From positions 1 through 37,166 of the IMG/VR virus record IMGVR_UViG_3300034111_000097: DNA of 37,166 nt; one strand, written 5' to 3'. Below the pieces are notes generated by a model. That model was not told where the DNA came from and ran no database searches. It saw only the letters and a list, made by a program, of their open reading frames with translations. The DNA is from a virus. The first letter of the stretch is position 1; every line of letters begins with the position of its first letter. Shown here in pieces: positions 31,888 through 37,166 of this stretch. Made by a program: the position numbers and the translations under genes.

Positions 31888-32703
31888 ATGGCTGATACAA
31901 CCACCACGAATCTATTGCTGACCAAACCAGAAGTCGGTGCATCCACCGACAGCTGGGGAACGAAGATCAATTCTGACCTAGATAGCATTGACGCATTGTT
32001 TGATGCAGGCCCAGTGCTAAAGGTCACAAAAGGTGGCACGGGTGGCGCTACTGCATCAGCAGCCAGGACAGCACTTGGCTTGGCCATTGGCACTGATGTG
32101 CTGGCCTATGACTCCAACTTGCAGAGCTTTGTCACGGCATTCACATTGCCCACAGCTGACAGCACGGCCAATTTTGTCTTGAAGACAAACGGCTCTGGCA
32201 CTTTAGGTTTTGCAGCTCCAGCTGCTGGTGATGCTGTGCTTTCAGCAGATCAAACCTTTACAGGCACAAACACCTTTTCTGGCTCTAGCAGTAAAACAGC
32301 CATTGTCCTAACCGATGCAGCAGAGGTCGCTACAGTATCTGCAACAGCAGCTACAGGCACGATTGCTTACGACATTACTACTCAGTCTGTTCTGTATTAC
32401 ACAAGCAACGCAAGTGCCAACTGGACAGTTAACTTCAGAGGCTCTAGCGGTACATCATTGAATACTTTGATGAGTACAGGTCAATCAATGACTGTGGCTT
32501 TCTTGGTGACTCAAGGCTCTACTGCTTACTACAACTCTGCTGTGCAAGTTGATGGCACTACATCAGGTGTTACGACTAGGTGGTTAGGTGGTGCGCCTAC
32601 TGCTGGAAATGCTAGTGGAATAGACAGTTACCGCTTCGCAATTCTGAAAACTGGAAGTGCTACATTCACTATCCTTGCCTCAGTAACACAATTTAAGGCT
32701 TAA
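31888..32703 (+). CDS. Tail fibre protein
   Basis: A 271-residue protein. The beginning [19 protein letters not shown] then [14 protein letters not shown] is the common start of phage tail fibres that attach to a baseplate or hub. The middle is Ala/Thr/Gly-rich with [10 protein letters not shown], and the C-terminus is a beta-rich, Thr/Ser-rich domain ([16 protein letters not shown]) that may be an exposed tip. AAGGTG-like sequence lies upstream. It is the first of two consecutive receptor-directed genes. Confidence 0.8.
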   Translation: MADTTTTNLLLTKPEVGASTDSWGTKINSDLDSIDALFDAGPVLKVTKGGTGGATASAARTALGLAIGTDVLAYDSNLQSFVTAFTLPTADSTANFVLKTNGSGTLGFAAPAAGDAVLSADQTFTGTNTFSGSSSKTAIVLTDAAEVATVSATAATGTIAYDITTQSVLYYTSNASANWTVNFRGSSGTSLNTLMSTGQSMTVAFLVTQGSTAYYNSAVQVDGTTSGVTTRWLGGAPTAGNASGIDSYRFAILKTGSATFTILASVTQFKA

Positions 32704-32706
32704 ACC

Positions 32707-34647
32707 ATGCCATTACAAGCAACTTCTGGTGCAGCTAGTTACGATGCCTTTGGTGGTGGTGTTCCTGTTGTGCCTAACTACATTGAGGAAGTGTTTTCTT
32801 GCTTCCTTTACACAGGAAATGGCTCTACACAGACCATTACCAATGGTATTGATTTATCTACTAAGGGTGGCTTGGTTTGGTGTAAGGGGCGTAATTATGT
32901 TGAATATCATGGATTATTTGACACCGTAAGGGGGCGCACTAAAGCACTGTATTCAAACGATGCAGCAGCCGAGGCTAATGCCGCCGATACAATTGGCTCG
33001 TTTAATTCCAATGGGTTTTCTTTAGGGTCTGATTCTTGGATAAATACAAACACAAAATCAATTGTCTCATGGACATTCCGCAAGCAACCAAAGTTTTTTG
33101 ATATTGTGTATTACACGGGGACAGGTTCTAACAGGACTATTGCACACAATCTTGGGTCTGTGCCTGGTTGCATTATTATTAAAAGCACAGACACAGTAAC
33201 AAATTGGGCGGTTTACCATAAAGATTTAGCCAACACAGAATATCTTGTTTTAAATAGCACGGCTGCCAAAGCAACTGGTGCAACTTGGTGGAATAGCACA
33301 ACCCCCACATCCTCAGTCTTTAGCGTTGGTACAAACTCAACTGTTAATGCATTAGGTTCTGCTTACATTGCTTATGTATTTGCACATGACGCAGGAGGCT
33401 TTGGCCTAACTGGTACAGACAATGTGATTTCGTGTGGGTCGTTTACATATAGCGGAAGTGAAGTACCAGTAAATTTAGGATATGAACCACAATTTATTTT
33501 AGCCAAAACTGTTAATCGGACTATTGGTTGGGAAATGCATGACGTAATGCGAGGAATGCCTGCTGGTACAGGTTCAAATGTCGCACTATTAAATCCTAAT
33601 AGTTCTGGTGCTGAAAGTGTTGCAGGATATCCATATCATCCGACAGCAACTGGATTTATTGTAGACGCTGGTTACTACACTAATCCAACTACTGTCATCT
33701 ACATAGCCATTCGCAGAGGCCCGATGAAAGTGCCTACGAGTGGGACTAGTGTGTTTAGCCCTGTAACATACACAGGTAACGCTACCGCAAGGTCAATTTC
33801 TGGGCTTGGGTTTCCACCTGATTTAGTGTTTCCTAAAATTAGAGATAATGGCGGTGGATTTAATGGAACAATGACTGATAGACTTCGTGGTGCTACAAAT
33901 TATTTAATTCCAAATGACACATCTGCTGAAGCAACAAACGCTAATTATGTGACTGTACTTGGTCAAGATGGTTTTTCTCTTGGTTCTGGTGCTGATGTGA
34001 ATAGAAACACAAGCACTTTTATTTCTTGGAACTTCAGACGCGCCCCTAGCTTCTTTGATGAGGTTTGTTATGCAGGGGATGACACAGCGATGATAATAAA
34101 TCATAATCTTGGTGTGCCTCCTGAATTGATTATTGTTAAAAAAAGAAACGATGCACAAAATTGGACTGTTTCCAGAAGTTCAGATTTAACTAAAAATATT
34201 TCTTTAAATGTAGCAACTGCTGAAAATTCGTACACGACATATTCGTCGCTGACTTCAACGACAGTTACTTTTAACAGTGCTGGTACTGGCTTAACAACTA
34301 GTGGTAGCACATATGTTATGTACTTATTTGCCACTTGCGCAGGTGTTTCCAAAGTATTTTTATACACAGGCAATGGCTCATCACAGACTATTAATTGTGG
34401 CTTTACAGGTGGGGCGAGGTGGATTCTAATAAAGCGCACCGACTCTACAGGAGATTGGTATGTGTGGGATACGGCACGAGGTATCGTGTCAGGAAATGAC
34501 CCTTACCTTAGATTGAATTCAACAGCCGCTGAAGTAACAACAAATGACACAATTGACACAGACTCAACTGGCTTTGTAGTAAACCAAGTTGCGGCAACTA
34601 ATGTAAATGTATCTTCTGCAACCTATATCGGACTCGCAATAGCGTAA
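32707..34647 (+). CDS. Receptor-binding tail protein with repeated modules
   Basis: A 646-residue protein built of repeated beta modules. Each has a FLYTGNG(S)xQTI start, a LxxxKxR-W-V stretch, DTxRG, then NSTAAEA-like and FxxSWxFRxxPxFFD sections. Copies start near residues 33, 128, 254, 340, 450 and 548. Such DUF7483-type arrays form exposed fibre tips that touch the host. Coding here is visibly AT-richer than in neighbouring genes, suggesting replacement from elsewhere. A chaperone-like gene follows. Confidence 0.75.
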   Translation: MPLQATSGAASYDAFGGGVPVVPNYIEEVFSCFLYTGNGSTQTITNGIDLSTKGGLVWCKGRNYVEYHGLFDTVRGRTKALYSNDAAAEANAADTIGSFNSNGFSLGSDSWINTNTKSIVSWTFRKQPKFFDIVYYTGTGSNRTIAHNLGSVPGCIIIKSTDTVTNWAVYHKDLANTEYLVLNSTAAKATGATWWNSTTPTSSVFSVGTNSTVNALGSAYIAYVFAHDAGGFGLTGTDNVISCGSFTYSGSEVPVNLGYEPQFILAKTVNRTIGWEMHDVMRGMPAGTGSNVALLNPNSSGAESVAGYPYHPTATGFIVDAGYYTNPTTVIYIAIRRGPMKVPTSGTSVFSPVTYTGNATARSISGLGFPPDLVFPKIRDNGGGFNGTMTDRLRGATNYLIPNDTSAEATNANYVTVLGQDGFSLGSGADVNRNTSTFISWNFRRAPSFFDEVCYAGDDTAMIINHNLGVPPELIIVKKRNDAQNWTVSRSSDLTKNISLNVATAENSYTTYSSLTSTTVTFNSAGTGLTTSGSTYVMYLFATCAGVSKVFLYTGNGSSQTINCGFTGGARWILIKRTDSTGDWYVWDTARGIVSGNDPYLRLNSTAAEVTTNDTIDTDSTGFVVNQVAATNVNVSSATYIGLAIA

Positions 34648-34657
34648 GGGAAAAATC

Positions 34658-35170
34658 ATGCAAATACGAATCGCACAAACAGGCGCAGTCATGTACGAGA
34701 GTGAATTTCGTGCATACACAAAAGCCAATGGTGGCCCATCATGGGAAACAACAACAACTGAAGTCTTAGAGGCTTTGGGTGCTGATGTAGTCTTTGAAGG
34801 CCCACAAGCTACAGGCGGTACTATTTACCAATACTCTCAAGCCTCTGGTGTTGAGCAGATTGATGGTAAGTGGTACACAAAACACATCTTAGGCCCAGTG
34901 TTTACCGATACAGCTGCCACTGAGACAGAGCCAGCCAAGACTGCTGCCGAACATGAGGCTGCATATAAAGCCACTAAAGATGCAGAGCAGGCCAAGTCTG
35001 TGCGCACAACACGCGACACCAAGCTGGCCGAATGCGACTGGCGCGTCATTAAGGCTGCTGAGACTGCAACAACATTGGATGCAGCCTGGGCAACTTATCG
35101 CCAGGCGCTGCGTGATGTAACTGGCCAGTCTGGATTCCCTTGGACCATCACATGGCCAGATGCGCCTTAA
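34658..35170 (+). CDS. Tail fibre assembly chaperone (Phage_tail_APC type)
   Basis: A 170-residue protein. Its C-terminal half has RDTKLAECDWRVIKAAE, then AWATYRQALRDVTGQ and a GFPWTITWPDAP ending, the hallmark of phage tail assembly chaperones. The N-terminal half (MYESEFRAYTKANGGPSW) is a variable adaptor. It lies directly after the receptor-binding gene and probably helps fold or trimerise it. GGGAAAAATC upstream gives a fair site. Confidence 0.85.
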   Translation: MQIRIAQTGAVMYESEFRAYTKANGGPSWETTTTEVLEALGADVVFEGPQATGGTIYQYSQASGVEQIDGKWYTKHILGPVFTDTAATETEPAKTAAEHEAAYKATKDAEQAKSVRTTRDTKLAECDWRVIKAAETATTLDAAWATYRQALRDVTGQSGFPWTITWPDAP

Positions 35171-35176
35171 TGAATC

Positions 35177-35374
35177 ATGGATGCCGATGTTGACAAAAGG
35201 CTTGCCGTGCATGAAGCAATCTGCCTAGAGAGATACAACAACATAGACAAGTCATTGCGCGATGGGGACAAGCGCATGACGAAGATTGAATATCTTCTCT
35301 ATGCGGTGATCATTGCCGTGTTGTTTGGACCAGGGGTGGCTGCCGAATTCGTCAAGAAGATTTTCGGGCTATGA
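35177..35374 (+). CDS. Small coiled-coil plus transmembrane protein
   Basis: A 65-residue protein: a charged helix (MDADVDKRLAVHEAI, then DGDKRMTKIEYLL) followed by one transmembrane helix (about 42-60, YAVIIAVLFGPGVAAEFV). A coiled coil before a membrane anchor is seen in some phage holin or anti-holin proteins. It starts a chain of overlapping tiny membrane genes. Function undecided. Confidence 0.65.
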   Translation: MDADVDKRLAVHEAICLERYNNIDKSLRDGDKRMTKIEYLLYAVIIAVLFGPGVAAEFVKKIFGL

Positions 35375-35463
35375 AAGACTGGGCCGTGGCAATCATTGCT
35401 GCGGTATGCATCACTGTCTTTGTCATTTGGGGCAGTTTTGTCATCATTTTGATGTGGCCGTGA
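35371..35463 (+). CDS. Tiny transmembrane protein (30 residues)
   Basis: Thirty residues starting MKDWAVAI and continuing into one long hydrophobic helix (IIAAVCITVFVIWGSFVIIL). It begins in an ATGA overlap and its stop overlaps a GTG start. The size and coupling suggest a lysis or membrane-regulation peptide; easily missed by gene finders. Confidence 0.65.
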   Translation: MKDWAVAIIAAVCITVFVIWGSFVIILMWP

Positions 35464-35582
35464 TCTATGCTCTAGTCTTATTAGCAGCTGCCGAATATCG
35501 ATGCATCAGGTGGACATGGACCGGTGATGTTTACAATCGAAGGGTTGTTTGCCTTGAATGGAAAAAGGTAGAAAAGAAATGA
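35460..35582 (+). CDS. Small basic protein (40 residues) with a short hydrophobic N-terminus
   Basis: Forty residues starting at GTG 35460 (GTGA overlap) and ending in an ATGA overlap. The first ~11 residues are hydrophobic (IYALVLLAAAEY), then Arg/Trp/Thr-rich (RCIRWTWTGDVYNRRV) and Lys-rich. The WTxTGDVYNRxVxCLxW pattern recurs in phage genomes. No function is known. Confidence 0.65.
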   Translation: MIYALVLLAAAEYRCIRWTWTGDVYNRRVVCLEWKKVEKK

Positions 35583-36082
35583 TTCCCATCGATCCTCTAA
35601 CAGCCCTAGCAGGGATACAAAGCGCCATTAGCATGGTCAAGAAGGCAGCAGGTGTTGCCCAAGACCTTGGCTCACTCGCGCCAATGATTGGCAAACTTTT
35701 CGATGCCAAGTCAACTGCTACCAAAGCAATGCTTCAAGCCAAGCAGTCTGGCAAAGGCTCCAACATGGGGACAGCTTTGCAGATTGAGATGGCCCTAGAG
35801 CAGGCCAGAGCCTTTGAGGAAGAGCTGAAAATGCTCTTTATGCAGACCGGCAAGATCGATGTCTGGAACAAAATCAAGGCGCGCCAGGCTGAAATGGACC
35901 TTGCTGATGCCAAAGAATTGAGCGCTTTAAAAAAGGCAGAAAAAGAAGCCAAAGCCAAAGAAGATGAAATGAATGAAATTGCCATGATCATTGGCGGTGT
36001 GGCTTTTGTTCTGTTTTTGGTGTTCATTGGAGTCAATGAGCTGATGGAATTCTGTGCCACAACAAGAAGGTGCGGTCGGTGA
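35579..36082 (+). CDS. Coiled-coil protein with C-terminal membrane anchor
   Basis: A 167-residue protein, mostly helical. An N-terminal hydrophobic/Ala-rich part (LTALAGIQSAISMVKKAAG), a long charged Lys/Ala/Glu coiled coil (about 60-135), then a transmembrane helix (IAMIIGGVAFVLFLVFIGVNEL) near the end. ATG 35579 overlaps the previous stop; a longer start at 35558 is less likely. Such proteins occur just before phage lysis genes and may be holin-associated or entry factors. Confidence 0.7.
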   Translation: MIPIDPLTALAGIQSAISMVKKAAGVAQDLGSLAPMIGKLFDAKSTATKAMLQAKQSGKGSNMGTALQIEMALEQARAFEEELKMLFMQTGKIDVWNKIKARQAEMDLADAKELSALKKAEKEAKAKEDEMNEIAMIIGGVAFVLFLVFIGVNELMEFCATTRRCGR

Positions 36083-36234
36083 ATGAGTACCAGAAGACCT
36101 TTGACCTATGCCTCAAGATATTCGTTTACGGGTGTGTGGCTTTATATGCCCTTGGCTTTCTCAAATTTTTGCCGGATGACTTGTCGGACCGGATCGTTAA
36201 TTTACTGCTGGGTAGAATAGGATTGGGCAAATGA
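36079..36234 (+). CDS. Small single-pass membrane protein (51 residues)
   Basis: A 51-residue protein starting at GTG 36079 in a GTGA overlap and ending in ATGA with the next gene; these two couplings select this frame over a competing one from ATG 36083. It has one hydrophobic helix (LKIFVYGCVALYALGFLKFL). Related short proteins precede lipoproteins in other phages. A holin-like or membrane-signalling role is possible. Confidence 0.65.
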   Translation: MNEYQKTFDLCLKIFVYGCVALYALGFLKFLPDDLSDRIVNLLLGRIGLGK

Positions 36235-36422
36235 GATATCTATTGCTTCTTTTACTGCTGACTGGCTGCGAAGATCGCTACAGGTACAAGTGCCAGAATC
36301 CTGACCATTTCCATGCGCCAGAGTGCCAGAAGCCAAAGTGTCTATTCACTCAGCAATGTCCAGAGTATCTGGTCGCACCCATACTGGAGAAAAAAGTTGA
36401 TGAAGTTAAACCTAACAACTGA
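36231..36422 (+). CDS. Small Cys-rich phage lipoprotein
   Basis: A 63-residue lipoprotein: MRYLLLLLLLTGCEDRYRYKC gives a lipobox ending in LTGC, so Cys13 would be lipidated after signal peptidase II cleavage. The mature part has four more cysteines (in CQNPD, PECQK, PKCLF, QQCPE) that could form disulphides in the periplasm. Similar lipoproteins next to phage lysis genes may affect the outer membrane or exclude superinfection. Confidence 0.8.
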   Translation: MRYLLLLLLLTGCEDRYRYKCQNPDHFHAPECQKPKCLFTQQCPEYLVAPILEKKVDEVKPNN

Positions 36423-36912
36423 AGAGATCGAGGTCAGGGTCTGGGGCTTTGTGGTCATTGCGGTGACTTGCATTCTCTGCTTCATTGTGGTGGCGCTTTT
36501 GTACTCAGTGACCTTTGTCACCCAGCCCATCAAATCAATGGCCCCCATTGACCAGGCATATACAAAGATGCTGAACGATATCGTTCTATTGATTGTGGGT
36601 GGCATTGGCGCGGTTATGGGTAAGAAGGCTGTGGGGACTGCCGCCAAGGCTTTTGGTGGCCAACAATCCATGCAGCCGATGTGCCAGCCCATGCAAGGCG
36701 GCTATGGCCAATATGGCTACAGCAACAATCACGGCTTTAACGCCACCACCAATGGCATCCCAAGCCAGCCATTTGGCGCTATGCCCAAGTGGACCAACCC
36801 AGAGCTTGACGAGTCTTGGACCCCTGGTCCACCACCCACAACGCCACCAGAGCATCTTGAGGATGACCATGAGCGCGAGCAATTGGCAGCGGCCAGACAG
36901 GAGACTGATTGA
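36400..36912 (+). CDS. Two-helix membrane protein, holin candidate
   Basis: A 170-residue protein starting at ATG 36400 (GGAG at 36386-36389, 10-base spacing); a longer frame from 36313 would overlap the lipoprotein gene. It has two hydrophobic segments, about 16-40 (VIAVTCILCFIVVALLYSV) and 60-75 (DIVLLIVGGIGAVMG), then a Gln/Met/Gly/Tyr-rich cytoplasmic-like tail. Its stop shares a base with the Rz start, and Rz, Rz1 and endolysin follow. Holin is the natural guess from position, but the tail is long for a holin. Its 3' part repeats at 1-246. Confidence 0.7.
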   Translation: MKLNLTTEEIEVRVWGFVVIAVTCILCFIVVALLYSVTFVTQPIKSMAPIDQAYTKMLNDIVLLIVGGIGAVMGKKAVGTAAKAFGGQQSMQPMCQPMQGGYGQYGYSNNHGFNATTNGIPSQPFGAMPKWTNPELDESWTPGPPPTTPPEHLEDDHEREQLAAARQETD

Positions 36913-37166
36913 TGTTACCAATACCCTTACCCTGGCTCATTGTTGGCGTCTTGGTCTCATTATTCGGTACATACCGAGTGGGCCACCACTACGGATGGCT
37001 AGAGCGAGACAATGACATGAAGATTGCCATTGCCAAAAAGAACGATGAGGCCAGAGCCAAAGAGGCAGAGCTTGGCACTAAGTTGATTGACCAGGAAACG
37101 AAACTCAGAAAGGCCCAAGATGATGTCAAGAAAAAACAGTCTGCTATGCATGAGCTTGCTAGGACT
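36912..37166 (+). CDS. Rz: Rz-like i-spanin, 5' part cut by window end
   Basis: The second copy of the start of Rz: the first 85 codons, same one-base overlap with the upstream stop. The differences to the left copy in this part (Leu, Gly, Gly, Asn and Glu codons) are all silent, so the encoded i-spanin N-terminus and coiled coil are identical. It runs off the window at 37166. Confidence 0.85.
   Translation, partial: MLPIPLPWLIVGVLVSLFGTYRVGHHYGWLERDNDMKIAIAKKNDEARAKEAELGTKLIDQETKLRKAQDDVKKKQSAMHELART
37120..37166 (+). CDS. Rz1: Rz1-like o-spanin, 5' part cut by window end
   Basis: The nested o-spanin start repeats at ATG 37120 with the same AGAAAGG upstream and the Met-Met-Ser-Arg-Lys start. 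The window ends before the lipobox Cys. The identical sequence in both copies across this stretch fits constraint from two overlapping frames. Confidence 0.7.
   Translation, partial: MMSRKNSLLCMSLLG

Larger units (their letters stand above)
36664..37166. repeat. Right copy of diverged terminal repeat
   Basis: Counterpart of 1-500; aligned end to end it carries 12 substitutions and a 3-base insertion (one glycine codon). The first ~380 bases hold all differences and the remainder is identical. Details are given for the left copy. Confidence 0.9.

Noticed and set aside
36083-36220. Alternative frame from ATG 36083
   Set aside because: The GTG frame at 36079 overlaps its neighbours by GTGA and ATGA and has a sensible membrane helix; the ATG frame is a shadow.

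Overview
The window is a complete or near-complete genome of a tailed double-stranded DNA phage. Bases 1-500 reappear, slightly diverged, at 36664-37166. This implies a circular or terminally redundant unit of about 36,663 bp whose ends were read twice. A P22-like portal and head-tail adaptor, a DUF5309 (SU10-type) capsid, a set of Ala/Gly-rich ejection-type proteins, and the absence of any tape measure, tail tube or sheath all point to a short-tailed (podovirus-like) virion. Nested Rz/Rz1 spanins and a GH19 endolysin show a Gram-negative host. Perfect TTATNCACA DnaA boxes and several small phage families (DUF6496, DUF6321) fit an aquatic proteobacterium, perhaps a betaproteobacterium, but the host is an inference. 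No integrase, partition gene or tRNA was seen.

Layout. 1-1305: lysis cassette (membrane/holin candidate, Rz with Rz1 nested inside it, endolysin). 1313-9569: virion genes (jelly-roll-like protein, gp10-like hub/nozzle protein, GNAT-like protein and four low-complexity proteins probably ejected with the DNA). 9570-12052, minus strand: control and modification operon (winged-helix-like protein, C5 cytosine methyltransferase, small proteins), closed by a bidirectional terminator and driven by a candidate promoter near 12100. 12170-12370: small XRE repressor. 12350-12916 minus: DUF2815 ssDNA-binding protein. 13036-18419: replication module (SNF2-like helicase, Cas4/DUF2800 nuclease, primase-helicase, iteron and DnaA-box region, VRR-NUC nuclease). 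18412-21367: terminases, separated by a second DnaA-box cluster and four tiny overlapping genes. 21400-24332: small phage genes, two glycosyltransferases and a methyltransferase. 24329-31065: portal, scaffold, capsid, adaptor and related genes. 31067-35170: tail fibre and receptor-binding genes. 35177-36912: a chain of tiny membrane proteins leading back into lysis.

The two strongest discoveries are these. (1) The major capsid gene is interrupted by a 264-nt group I intron (28535-28798) with no homing endonuclease. All the core helices and both splice sites can be drawn from the sequence, and splicing restores a 320-residue capsid. (2) A plasmid-like replication origin lies just after the primase-helicase gene. 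It has seven copies of an 11-bp iteron (CTAATRCGGAA), three of them abutting, large inverted repeats and three perfect DnaA boxes. A second DnaA-box cluster lies about 1.2 kb downstream beside an AT-rich tract. The phage has no recognisable replicative DNA polymerase, so these elements suggest that it recruits the host replisome.
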